The position numbers and the translations under genes were made by a program. Positions 10,022 through 20,600 of a stretch of 64,000 nucleotides of DNA are shown piece by piece. The stretch's first letter is position 1; each line of letters starts with the position of its first letter. The DNA lies in assembly GCA_022496805.1 (NCBI GenBank), contig CM040085.1:49629811-49693810 (forward strand), read 5' to 3'. This DNA is from Pohlia nutans (lineage: Eukaryota; Streptophyta; Bryopsida; Bryales; Mniaceae). Under the pieces are notes generated by a model that searched no databases, was not told where the DNA came from, and saw only the letters and a list, made by a program, of their open reading frames with translations.

Positions 10022-10747
10022 GATCCTCACTTACGTATGCCTCCCCACACAAATGAAACCTCAAACTCAAACACACAACTTTGTTTTTGTGATTTTTTTT
10101 TTTTTTTTGCTTTGATATTGCACCTTTGTGCACCCAATGGGTTTAAAACAACCCCAAACACTAGATCAGCACTTTTGTGCTCCACACACGCCTCCCAACA
10201 CTCAAATGTGAGAACCCTCACCCAAAAATGCAAAGAGGCTCACCAAAACCCCTCAAATCACTCAATGGAGCTCAAAACAACTCCAAATGCTTCAATACGA
10301 CGCCTTAGTGTCCCCAAACACTCAATGCACGTCAATGACACCTTTGTGTCCTTCAAGAGCACTCACTCAATGCACATGAACTCACACAAGTCCCTCAAAA
10401 CCCCAATCGCATTGAAATTGCTCAAAACCGCACCTTTGTGCACAAACTAGCTCCAAATGAAAATTTGAGCACCCCAAGAGCATGAAACACATGCAACACC
10501 TCAAAGCAAGTACCTAATCACTAGGATCAGATGGTAGACCCTCCACGAGAGTCTTCACACCTCACAAATCACTTGCATTTACTCAAATGCTCACAATTGA
10601 ACCAAACGAAGTTCCACTCGCAACGAAGAGATAGAAGAAAGAAAAGAAGGAGATCAAGGGAAGAAATTGACCAAAGAGAGTGCTCCAACATGTAACTTCA
10701 GCCCATGCACACCTCCAAGAAACACCAACACTTCAACAAGCTCCAAA
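10022..10747 (-). other. Family B 5' leader (B1), proximal part
   Basis: Non-coding leader upstream of the B1 ATG, read right to left. It has a 16-nt T run (A on the coding strand) near 10093-10108 and many GAGC/TTTGAG-type short repeats. No gene is seen. It is broken at 10747 by A4. Confidence 0.75.
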
Positions 10748-11065
10748 TGTTGAAGTAGGATGATTGTGTGGGCTGAAGTTGCTCATAGCCATGCGCATTA
10801 GCTAGAGTAGATGATGCGAATGAGCTAGACTAGCAACTAGAGAAGTGGTACTAGTTAGAGATAATGAGAATTGGGTCTCCCAAGTGATATGGGCTGATCC
10901 TAGTGTACTAGGAGTGGAGTATGGGCTGATGTCCCATATGGTTTGCCAAGGGGACTCCCTTGGGTGTACTACTTAAGAGGGGCAGCCCATGAGTAAAGAT
11001 CATCTCTTTCCTATGCATTCCAAGTGTTTGTGTGAGGCTTTGGCATTCTAATCTAACCTTCAATA
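10748..11065 (+). repeat. 5' LTR of A4 (family A, 318 bp)
   Basis: Type III LTR, TGTTGAAG...CTTCAATA. The left flank is CCAAA (10743-10747) and the primer-binding site follows directly. Confidence 0.97.
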
Positions 11066-11079
11066 GGTTATGGGCCCAC
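11066..11079 (+). promoter_or_regulatory. Primer-binding site of A4 (initiator-Met tRNA half-molecule type)
   Basis: GGTTATGGGCCCAC starts at the first base after the LTR. Its complement GTGGGCCCATAACC equals the anticodon arm of plant initiator-Met tRNA as I recall it (CAU anticodon inside), not the tRNA 3' end. Drosophila copia is primed by such a 5' half-tRNA. Confidence 0.8.
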
Positions 11080-11698
11080 TCATGTGTTTTGCGTGAGTCA
11101 AAGATTAGATTGCTCATTGTGTGGAGGTCGTGCGTTGGAGCGCTGATTTTGGAGTATTGGAGCGCTGATTTGGAGCTTTGGAGGGCTGAATTCGAGCTTT
11201 GGTGGGCTGATTTCGACATTGGGAGGTATTACAATCTTCCTACCTTTGATCTACGTGTTGGAGGGCTGAATTCGCACTTTGGAGCTATCATTTGTTGATT
11301 TGGAGCTTTTGGAGCACTTTGGAGCACTTTTGGAGTTTATACACGTCTACAAGGGCTGAATTGGAGCTTTGGAGCTTATTGGTGCTTGTTGGAGTATATT
11401 GGAGCTGATTGGAGCTTATTGGAGCTTATTGGCTCAATTTGTGCTCAATTTGTGCACTTGTGTTGTTGCAAGGCACTTTTATGCTTTGAGGCTCTTGGGG
11501 TGAGTCTACAATCTGATTTTGGTATTGCAATTCTTGCACAAGGGTTTGGAATGTGAGTTATGCCCTTGGAGTGCTCAAAATTAGAGTTTGGGTTAGTGAA
11601 TGCACAACGGGGCTGATTTGAGGAATTTCAATGCAATTAGGACTTGAAGGGGCTGAATTTGCATTGATTTAGAGTCCTTGGAAGGCACAAGGGTGTCC
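11080..11698 (+). other. Family A leader (A4), first part
   Basis: Repeat-rich leader with phased GCTGAWTT motifs, a three-unit 10-bp minisatellite at 11398-11427 and GGTGAGTC near 11499. It ends at the TGTCC target of A5 and resumes at 17376. No coding potential from an ATG is apparent. Confidence 0.8.
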
Positions 11699-12016
11699 TG
11701 TTGAAGTAGGATGATTGCGTGGGCTGAAGTTGCTCATAGCCATGCGCATTAGCTAGAGTAGATGATGCGAATGAGCTAGAGTTGGAACTAGAGAAGTGGT
11801 ACTAGTTAGAAGTAATGAGAATTGGGTCTCCCAAGTGATATGGGCTGATCCTAGTGTACTAGGAGTGGAGTATGGGCTGATGTCCCATATGGTTTGCCAA
11901 GGGGACTCCCTTGGGTGTGCTCCTTAAGAAGGGCAGCCCATGAGTAAAGATCATCTCTTTCCTATGCATTCCAAGTGTTTGTGTGAGGCTTTGGCATTCT
12001 AATCTAACCTTCAATA
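11699..12016 (+). repeat. 5' LTR of A5 (family A, 318 bp)
   Basis: Type II LTR: CTAGAGTTGGAACTAG and TGCTCCTTAAGAAGGG in place of TACTACTTAAGAGGGG. Confidence 0.97.
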
Positions 12017-12030
12017 GGTTATGGGCCCAC
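12017..12030 (+). promoter_or_regulatory. Primer-binding site of A5
   Basis: GGTTATGGGCCCAC immediately after the 5' LTR, the same half-tRNA-type site as in A4. Confidence 0.8.
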
Positions 12031-12999
12031 TCATGTGTTTTGCGTGAGTCAAAGATTAGATTGCTCATTGTGTGGAGGTCGTGCGTTGGAGCGCTGATTT
12101 TGGAGTATTGGAGCGCTGATTTGGAACTTTGGAGGGCTGAATTCGAGCTTTGGTGGGCTGATTTCGACATTGGGAGGTATTACAATCTTCCTACCTTTGA
12201 TCTACGTGTTGGAGGGCTGAATTCGCACTTTGGAGCTATCATTTGTTGATTTGGAGCTTTTGGAGCACTTTGGAGCACTTTTGGAGTTTATACACGTCTA
12301 CAAGGGCTGAATTGGAGCTTTGGAGCTTATTGGTGCTTGTTGGAGTATATTGGAGCTGATTGGAGCTTATTGGAGCTTATTGGAGCTTATTGGAGCTTAT
12401 TGGAGCTTATTGGCTCAATTTGTGCTCAATTTGTGCACTTGTGTTGTTGCAAGGCACTTTTATGCTTTGAGGCTCTTGGGGTGAGTCTACAATCTGATTT
12501 TGGTATTGCAATTCTTGCACAAGGGTTTGGAATGTGAGTTATGCCCTTGGAGTGCTCAAAATTAGAGTTTGGGTTAGTGAATGCACAACGGGGCTGATTT
12601 GATGAATTTCAATGCAATTAGGACTTGAAGGGGCTGAATTTGCATTGATTTAGAGTCCTTGGAAGGCACAAGGGTGTCCATAGGGTGCATTACGTGTTGT
12701 GAAGCACAAGGGTGCTGATTTGAGTGGATTTGAGCCAACGAGTGCGCAATTCTCCTAGTTAGGGTGTTGTGGTATGATCTTGTGCAAATTCACTAAGAAC
12801 CATCACGATTGAGTGTTGTGAGGTTGATGTGTAGCACAAAGGTGCTGATTTAGTGTTTGGAATTAGTTTGGAGGCATTAGAAGCACGTACGTGTGCAATT
12901 TGCCTCACAAATCACAAAATTGTCAAAAAATCATAAAAACAATTTTTCTTAGCTTTCTAGGGGCTGAATTTTGTGAGCGTACGTCCTTCAATCAAGGAT
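12031..12999 (+). other. Family A 5' leader (A5)
   Basis: Uninterrupted leader to the ATG at 13000. It contains four GCTGAWTT motifs about 21 bp apart near its start, a six-unit 10-bp minisatellite at 12349-12408, a GGTGAGT donor-like sequence near 12479, and a pyrimidine-rich stretch ending TTTCTAG near 12960. These could border a leader intron (weak inference). Confidence 0.75.
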
Positions 13000-15900
13000 A
13001 TGGCTACATTTGAGGGTGAAGGTGCTAAGGTTGTAGACAAGTTCGATGGCGTCAACTTCCACTTGTGGAAATTCAAGATGGAAATGGTCATGGCCGAAAA
13101 AGAATTGTGGGAGATAGTTGAGGGTAGTGAGGAACCGCCTTCGTCCGACGCCGAGGCTAGGGTACGAACTGCGTACACTCGGCGAGAGAAAAAGGCCTTT
13201 GCGATTTTGGCTCTTAATCTTTCTGATTCCCAGCTTTCTCATATTCGGTCGTGCAAGACTCCCGCCGAGGCATGGGCCAAGCTTTGCAATATTCATGAGG
13301 CAAAGAGCTTGGTCAATATCTTGTTCTTGAGGCGCAAGTTTTTCACCATCAAGATGGAAGAAAACGACGACATGTTGGCGCACATCAACAAAGTCAAGGC
13401 TCTTGCGGATCAGCTCAACGGCGCAGACGTCAACATTACGGACGGTGATATCGTTATGACGCTCCTCGAGAGTTTGCCGCCGTCGTACGAGTATCTTATC
13501 GTTGCTATGGAGAGTAGGCCCATTAGCGAGCTCACTCTTGATTATGTGACATCACGGTTGTTGCATGAACTCTCGCGGCGCAAAGAGAACGAGACTCGTG
13601 GCGATAGCGCGGCGCTTATGGCGAAGCAATCCAAGAGCGGTGCCAGTGGGAGCTCTACAGACAAGGTATGCTACTATTGCGGTAAGAAGGGCCACTTGGC
13701 AAAATTTTGCTACAAACGCAAGAGAGAGGAAAGTGCCAACAATACAAAGGTCAACGATGCAGGTGATGAGTACGCATTTATGACTAGCGTCTCTTCTTGT
13801 AGTGATGACGGGGACGAGTATGCAATGATGGCAAGTGACGTGTCATGCAATGGTAGTGTGATCGATTGGATTGTTGATTCGGGAGCCTCGAGTCACATGG
13901 CGCCCATTAGGACTTGTTTCCAATCATATCACGTCATATCTCCAAAGAATGTCATTTTGGGTGATGATACGGTTCTTCAAGCCGTGGGTAAAGGATCCAT
14001 CGTCGTAGACACCGAGGTGAAGGGTCGTGTGAAGACAATTACCATCCATGATGTCCTCCACGTTCCCAAGTTAAAGGCAAATCTTTTATCGGTGCGACAT
14101 TTGGTGATGAAGCATTTGCGAGTGGAATTTAGCGACCAAGGGTGTTTTGTGTTGTCTCCAAGTCGTGAGGAGGTGGCCATTATACACGAAGTCAACGGCT
14201 TGTACCAAATCAAGTTTTCCAAGATGCACGCGGCGGAATCGGCAACGTTGGTGCAATCGAGTTCAAACGAAGACAAGTTGGCGTTGTGGCATCGTCGTCT
14301 CGGGCATTTGAATGTCAAGAGTGTGAAAACACTGCGTGGAATGGTAAGTGGCATGGATCTTGCACAATCACACGTCGCACCTAGTTCATTCACATGTGAG
14401 GGTTGTATTGAAGGCAAGCAACAACGCTCACCGTTTCCAGTTGATGGGGCAACTCGTGCAACCAAGGTTCTTGAGATTGTGCATTCCGACGTGTGTGGTC
14501 CAATGAAGACCACGTCTATGGGGGGTTGCAAGTATTTTGTGACGTTCATTGATGATTTTTCGAGGAAGATATGGTTGTATCCGATCAAAGCAAAGAGCGA
14601 GTGTTTTGAGAAGTTCAAAGAGTTCAAGGCGTTGGTTGAGAAGCAATCCGAGCACAAGATCAAGGTGTTTCGATCGGATAATGGCGGCGAGTTCATGTCC
14701 AACCAATTTGGAGAGTTATTGAAGAAAGAAGGCATTGCTAGACAAACCACAACGCCATATACACCACAACAAAACGGAGTTGCAGAGCGTGCAAATCGAA
14801 CAATTGTGGAAATGGCAAGGAGTATGTTGCATGCACAAAATTTGGGTTTGGACCTTTGGGCGGAAGCGGTGGTGACTGCGGTGTACACACGCAACCGATG
14901 CCCGACGAGTGCGGTTCAAAACATGACACCAGAGCAAGCGTGGAGTGGGAGGCCACCCCGCGTGGAGCACATGCGCACATTTGGATGCATCGCATTTGCA
15001 AAGGTACCCGATTCTCAAAGAACCAAACTTGAGGCCAAGGCAACAAAATGTGTGTTTCTTGGATATTGTGAAGGTACCAAGGCGTACAGGCTCATGTCGC
15101 TCGAGACCAAGAAGATCATTCGAGCTCGTGATGTGACATTTTGCGAGAATTCCAAGGTTGAAGACAATTTGGACGATGGTCCAAGTGGGAGAAGTGGCGA
15201 TAAACCGGCCATTGTGGACCAATCTTCCAAATCTCCCGTTATTGATATTGTTGATGAAGACGAAGATGACGAAGATGGTGGTGATGAGGAACATATTGAG
15301 GAGCGATGTTTGAAGACGAAGAATGGCGAGAAAAAGGCACAAGCAACGACGGTTGAAGACAATGCATCCTCGAGCGATCGTCGTTATCCAGAGAGAAATC
15401 GTAGACCACTTGGCGAGTGGTGGAAGAATCATATTCTCCCTCAAGGTGAGGAGGAGCATGCAAACGTTGCACTTTTAGATGCTCCATTGACGATTCGTGA
15501 AGCGTTGAGTTGTGATGATGCAAACAAGTGGGAGCAAGCCATGCAAGAGGAGTACAAATCGTTGATGGACAATGGCACTTGGGAATTGACTCCCCTCCCC
15601 AAGAATCGCAACGCTATCGGTTGTAAGTGGGTATTTCGTGCAAAGAGAGATGCAACGGGTGATGTGGTTCGTTATAAGGCAAGATTGGTGGCAAAGGGCT
15701 TTTCACAAATCGAAGGTGTTGATTTTCATGAGACCTTTGCACCGGTGGCGAAATTCACCACTATTCGATGCATTTTGGCCATCGGGGCTGCCATGGATTT
15801 GGAAATGCATCAAATGGATGTGAAGACGGCGTTCTTGAACGGCGAGTTGGACGAGGACATCTACATGGTGCAACCCGAAGGATTTGTGCAACGAGGTAAT

Positions 15901-17073
15901 GAGAACCTTGTTTGCAAGTTGAACAAGTCATTGTATGGGTTGAAGCAATCTCCACGCGCATGGTATCAAAAGATTGACACGTTTCTTGTTCATATCGGGT
16001 TCACAAGGAGCATCGCTGATCACAGCTTGTATTTCATGCAAAAGGGGCAACATGTGGTCATCGTGATCATATATGTGGATGATTTGATCATCCTTGCAAG
16101 TTGTATGAGCTCTTTGAAGGCATTGAAGGCAATGCTTGAGAACGAGTACGAGATGAGTGATCTGGGTGAGTTGCACTTTTGTTTAGGAGTTGAGTTTGTG
16201 CGAGATAGAGCAACACGCACCATAACAATGAATCAAAGCAAGTATGTTATGGATGTGCTCAAACGCTTTGGCATGGAGGATTGCAAACCGGTTGGCACTC
16301 CATTGGATGTGAATTCCAAACTCGTGAAACTCACCGATGAGGAGTATGCATTAGAGGCTCAATCTATGGTGGATGTGCCATACAAGCAAGCTGTAGGGTC
16401 ATTGATGTATGCTATGATTGCAACAAGGCCGGACCTTGCGTATCCAATCAGCGTTGTGAGTCAACACATGGCAAGACCGGGTTCAAGTCATTGGGTTGCG
16501 GTCAAGAGGATCATGCGGTACTTGAAAGGCACAAGTGATGTGAGGTTGTGTCTTGGAGGTGACAACATTGTGTTGAGTGGGTATTGTGATGCGGATTATG
16601 CGGGTGATACCAATGATCGTAGATCCACCACGGGGTACATGTTCAAAGTTGGATTGGGGGCCGTTTCATGGAATAGCAAGCGCCAACAAACCACGGCCAC
16701 GTCAACGGTTGAGGCGGAGTACATGGCGACGAGCCACGGTACGAAGGAGGCCATTTGGTTGAGGCAACTAATGGCGGATGTGAGATGCACTCAAGAGGAG
16801 GCTACAACAATCATGTGTGACAACCAAGGGAGTATGTCATTGGCGAAGAATCCAACGCATCACTCACGTACAAAGCACATTGATGTGCAATATCACTTCA
16901 TTCGAGAGAAGTTAGAGATGAAGGTGATAGAGTTGAAGTATTGTCCAACGGAGCACATGGTGGCGGACGTGCTGACAAAGGCTCTTGCGAGAGATCGACA
17001 TCAAAGACTAGTGGTGGCATTTGGGCTCGAAGGCTTTGGCTATTTGCAAAGTGGGAGTGTTGAAGTAGGATGA
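13000..17073 (+). CDS. Gag-Pol polyprotein, family A (A5), intact, 1357 aa
   Basis: Full-length open frame with the same domain order and catalytic residues as the polyprotein at 754-4827: CCHC knuckle, DSGA protease, HHCC and D-D35-E integrase, YVDD reverse transcriptase, RNase H. Diagnostic variants are VKTLRGM (VKALRGM in A1), VGLGAVSW in RNase H (VGSGAVSW elsewhere) and the C-terminal GFGYLQSG. A9 and A12 share all three. In the acidic linker it reads EERCLK where A9 reads EERRLK, a single C/T difference. Nothing indicates loss of function. Confidence 0.95.
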   Translation: MATFEGEGAKVVDKFDGVNFHLWKFKMEMVMAEKELWEIVEGSEEPPSSDAEARVRTAYTRREKKAFAILALNLSDSQLSHIRSCKTPAEAWAKLCNIHEAKSLVNILFLRRKFFTIKMEENDDMLAHINKVKALADQLNGADVNITDGDIVMTLLESLPPSYEYLIVAMESRPISELTLDYVTSRLLHELSRRKENETRGDSAALMAKQSKSGASGSSTDKVCYYCGKKGHLAKFCYKRKREESANNTKVNDAGDEYAFMTSVSSCSDDGDEYAMMASDVSCNGSVIDWIVDSGASSHMAPIRTCFQSYHVISPKNVILGDDTVLQAVGKGSIVVDTEVKGRVKTITIHDVLHVPKLKANLLSVRHLVMKHLRVEFSDQGCFVLSPSREEVAIIHEVNGLYQIKFSKMHAAESATLVQSSSNEDKLALWHRRLGHLNVKSVKTLRGMVSGMDLAQSHVAPSSFTCEGCIEGKQQRSPFPVDGATRATKVLEIVHSDVCGPMKTTSMGGCKYFVTFIDDFSRKIWLYPIKAKSECFEKFKEFKALVEKQSEHKIKVFRSDNGGEFMSNQFGELLKKEGIARQTTTPYTPQQNGVAERANRTIVEMARSMLHAQNLGLDLWAEAVVTAVYTRNRCPTSAVQNMTPEQAWSGRPPRVEHMRTFGCIAFAKVPDSQRTKLEAKATKCVFLGYCEGTKAYRLMSLETKKIIRARDVTFCENSKVEDNLDDGPSGRSGDKPAIVDQSSKSPVIDIVDEDEDDEDGGDEEHIEERCLKTKNGEKKAQATTVEDNASSSDRRYPERNRRPLGEWWKNHILPQGEEEHANVALLDAPLTIREALSCDDANKWEQAMQEEYKSLMDNGTWELTPLPKNRNAIGCKWVFRAKRDATGDVVRYKARLVAKGFSQIEGVDFHETFAPVAKFTTIRCILAIGAAMDLEMHQMDVKTAFLNGELDEDIYMVQPEGFVQRGNENLVCKLNKSLYGLKQSPRAWYQKIDTFLVHIGFTRSIADHSLYFMQKGQHVVIVIIYVDDLIILASCMSSLKALKAMLENEYEMSDLGELHFCLGVEFVRDRATRTITMNQSKYVMDVLKRFGMEDCKPVGTPLDVNSKLVKLTDEEYALEAQSMVDVPYKQAVGSLMYAMIATRPDLAYPISVVSQHMARPGSSHWVAVKRIMRYLKGTSDVRLCLGGDNIVLSGYCDADYAGDTNDRRSTTGYMFKVGLGAVSWNSKRQQTTATSTVEAEYMATSHGTKEAIWLRQLMADVRCTQEEATTIMCDNQGSMSLAKNPTHHSRTKHIDVQYHFIREKLEMKVIELKYCPTEHMVADVLTKALARDRHQRLVVAFGLEGFGYLQSGSVEVG

Positions 17074-17375
17074 TTGCGTGGGCTGAAGTTGCTCATAGCC
17101 ATGCGCATTAGCTAGAGTAGATGATGCGAATGAGCTAGAGTTGGAACTAGAGAAGTGGTACTAGTTAGAAGTAATGAGAATTGGGTCTCCCAAGTGATAT
17201 GGGCTGATCCTAGTGTACTAGGAGTGGAGTATGGGCTGATGTCCCATATGGTTTGCCAAGGGGACTCCCTTGGGTGTGCTCCTTAAGAAGGGCAGCCCAT
17301 GAGTAAAGATCATCTCTTTCCTATGCATTCCAAGTGTTTGTGTGAGGCTTTGGCATTCTAATCTAACCTTCAATA
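17058..17375 (+). repeat. 3' LTR of A5 (family A, 318 bp)
   Basis: Type II; looks identical to the LTR at 11699-12016. Polypurine tract AAAGTGGGAG at 17048-17057; right flank TGTCC. Confidence 0.97.
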
Positions 17376-17699
17376 TGTCCATAGGGTGCATTACGTGTTG
17401 TGAAGCACAAGGGTGCTGATTTGAGTGGATTTGAGCCAACGAGTGCGCAATTCTCCTAGTTAGGGTGTTGTGGTATGATCTTGTGCAAATTCACTAAGAA
17501 CCATCACGATTGAGTGTTGTGAGGTTGATGTGTAGCACAAAGGTGCTGATTTAGTGTTTGGAATTAGTTTGGAGGCATTAGAAGCACGTACGTGTGCAAT
17601 TTGCCTCACAAATCACAAAATTGTCAAAAATCATAAAAACAATTTTTCTTAGCTTTCTAGGGGCTGAATTTTGTGAGCGTACGTCCTTCAATCAAGGAT
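17376..17699 (+). other. Family A leader (A4), second part
   Basis: Continuation of the A4 leader from TGTCCATAGGG to the ATG. Two GTGCTGATTT motifs and the TTTTTCTTAGCTTTCTAG stretch before the start. No gene. Confidence 0.8.
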
Positions 17700-20600
17700 A
17701 TGGCTACATTTGAGGGTGAAGGTGCTAAGGTTGTAGACAAGTTCGATGGCGTCAACTTCCACTTGTGGAAATTCAAGATGGAAATGGTCATGGCCGAAAA
17801 AGAATTGTGGGAGATAGTTGAGGGTAGTGAGGAACCGCCTTCGTCCGACGCCGAGGCTAGGGTACGAACTGCGTACACTCGGCGAGAGAAAAAGGCCTTT
17901 GCGATTTTGGCTCTTAATCTTTCTGATTCCCAGCTTTCTCATATTCGGTCGTGCAAGACTCCCGCCGAGGCATGGGCCAAGCTTTGCAATATTCATGAGG
18001 CAAAGAGCTTGGTCAATATCTTGTTTTTGAGGCGCAAGTTTTTCACCATCAAGATGGAAGAAAACGACGACATGTTGGCGCACATCAACAAAGTCAAGGC
18101 TCTTGCGGATCAGCTCAACGGCGCAGACGTCAACATTACCGACGGTGATATCGTTATGACGCTCCTCGAGAGTTTGCCGCCGTCGTACGAGTATCTTATC
18201 GTTGCTATGGAGAGTAGGCCCATTAGCGAGCTCACTCTTGATTATGTGACATCACGGTTGTTGCATGAACTCTCGCGGCGCAAAGAGAACGAGACTCGTG
18301 GCGATAGCGCGGCGCTTATGGCGAAGCAATCCAAGAGCGGTGCCAGTGGGAGCTCTACAGACAAGGTATGCTACTATTGCGGTAAGAAGGGCCACTTGGC
18401 AAAATTTTGCTACAAACGCAAGAGAGAGGAAAGTGCCAACAATACAAAGGTCAACGATGCAGGTGATGAGTACGCATTTATGACTAGCGTCTCTTCTTGT
18501 AGTGAGGACGGGGACGAGTATGCAATGATGGCAAGTGACGTGTCATGCAATGGTAGTGTGATCGATTGGATTGTTGATTCGGGAGCCTCGAGTCACATGG
18601 CGCCCATTAGGACTTGTTTCCAATCATATCACGTCATATCTCCAAAGAATGTCATTTTGGGTGATGATACGGTTCTTCAAGCCGTGGGTAAAGGATCCAT
18701 CGTCGTAGACACTGAGGTGAAGGGTCGTGTGAAGACAATTACCATCCATGATGTCCTCCACGTTCCCAAGTTGAAGGCAAATCTTTTATCGGTGCGACAT
18801 TTGGTGATGAAGCATTTGCGAGTGGAATTTAGCGACCAAGGGTGTTTTGTGTTGTCTCCAAGTCGTGAGGAGGTGGCCATTATACACGAAGTCAACGGCT
18901 TGTACCAAATCAAGTTTTCCAAGATGCACGCGGCGGAATCCGCAACGTTGGTGCAATCGAGTTCAAACGAGGACAAGTTGGCGTTGTGGCATCGTCGTCT
19001 CGGGCATTTGAATGTCAAGAGTGTGAAAGCACTCCGTGGAATGGTAAGTGGCATGGATCTTGCACAATCACACGTCGCGCCTAGTTCATTCACATGTGAG
19101 GGTTGTATTGAAGGCAAGCAACAACGCTCACCGTTTCCAGTTGATGGGGCAACTCGTGCAACCAAGGTTCTTGAGATTGTGCATTCCGACGTGTGTGGTC
19201 CGATGAAGACCACGTCTATGGGGGGTTGCAAGTATTTTGTGACGTTCATTGATGATTTTTCGAGGAAGATATGGTTGTATCCGATCAAAGCAAAGAGCGA
19301 GTGTTTTGAGAAGTTCAAAGAGTTCAAGGCGTTGGTTGAGAAGCAATCCGAGCACAAGATCAAGGTGTTTCGATCGGATAATGGCGGCGAGTTCATGTCC
19401 AACCAATTTGGAGAGTTATTGAAGAAAGAAGGCATTGCTAGACAAACCACAACGCCATATACACCACAACAAAACGGAGTTGCAGAGCGTGCAAATCGAA
19501 CAATTGTGGAAATGGCAAGGAGTATGTTGCATGCACAAAATTTGGGTTTGGACCTTTGGGCGGAAGCGGTGGTGACTGCGGTGTACACACGCAACCGATG
19601 CCCGACGAGTGCGGTTCAAAACATGACACCAGAGCAAGCGTGGAGTGGGAGGCCACCCCGCGTGGAGCACATGCGCACATTTGGATGCATCGCATTTGCA
19701 AAGGTACCCGATTCTCAAAGAACCAAACTTGAGGCCAAGGCAACAAAATGTGTGTTTCTTGGATATTGTGAAGGTACCAAGGCGTACAGGCTCATGTCGC
19801 TCGAGACCAAGAAGATCATTCGAGCTCGTGATGTGACATTTTGCGAGAATTCCAAGGTTGAAGACAATTTGGACGATGGTCCAAGTGGGAGAAGTGGCGA
19901 TAAACCGGCGATTGTGGACCAATCTTCCAAATCTCCCGTTATTGATATTGTTGATGAAGACGAAGATGACGAAGATGGTGGTGATGAGGAACATGTTGAG
20001 GAGCGACCTTTGAAGACGAAGAATGGCGAGAAAAAGGCACAAGCAACGGCGGTTGAAGACAATGCATCCTCGAGCGATCGTCGTTATCCGGAGAGAAATC
20101 GTAGACCACTTGGCGAGTGGTGGAAGAATCATATTCTCCCTCAAGGTGAGGAGGAGCATGCAAACGTTGCACTTTTAGATGCTCCATTGACGATTCGTGA
20201 AGCGTTGAGTTGTGATGATGCAAACAAGTGGGAGCAAGCCATGCAAGAGGAGTACAAATCGTTGATGGACAATGGCACTTGGGAATTGACTCCCCTCCCC
20301 AAGAATCGCAACGCTATCGGTTGTAAGTGGGTATTTCGTGCAAAGAGAGATGCAACGGGTGATGTGGTTCGTTATAAGGCAAGATTGGTGGCAAAGGGCT
20401 TTTCACAAATCGAAGGTGTTGATTTTCATGAGACCTTTGCACCGGTGGCGAAATTCACCACTATTCGATGCATTTTGGCCATCGGGGCTGCCATGGATTT
20501 GGAAATGCATCAAATGGATGTGAAGACGGCGTTCTTGAACGGCGAGTTGGACGAGGACATCTACATGGTACAACCCGAAGGATTTGTGCAACGAGGTAAT

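Larger units (their letters stand above)
11699..17375 (+). mobile_element. Complete Copia element A5, inserted in A4
   Basis: Uninterrupted 5677-bp family A element: LTR 11699-12016, primer-binding site, leader, intact gag-pol, polypurine tract, LTR 17058-17375. The LTRs look identical by eye. Target duplication TGTCC at 11694-11698 and 17376-17380. Near-twin of A9 (same length, type II LTR, shared protein variants), so both probably derive from the same recent source copy. Confidence 0.97.

Noticed and set aside
11066..11079. tRNA gene at GGTTATGGGCCCAC
   Set aside because: Only the anticodon-arm complement is present, with no D or T arm; it is a primer-binding site.
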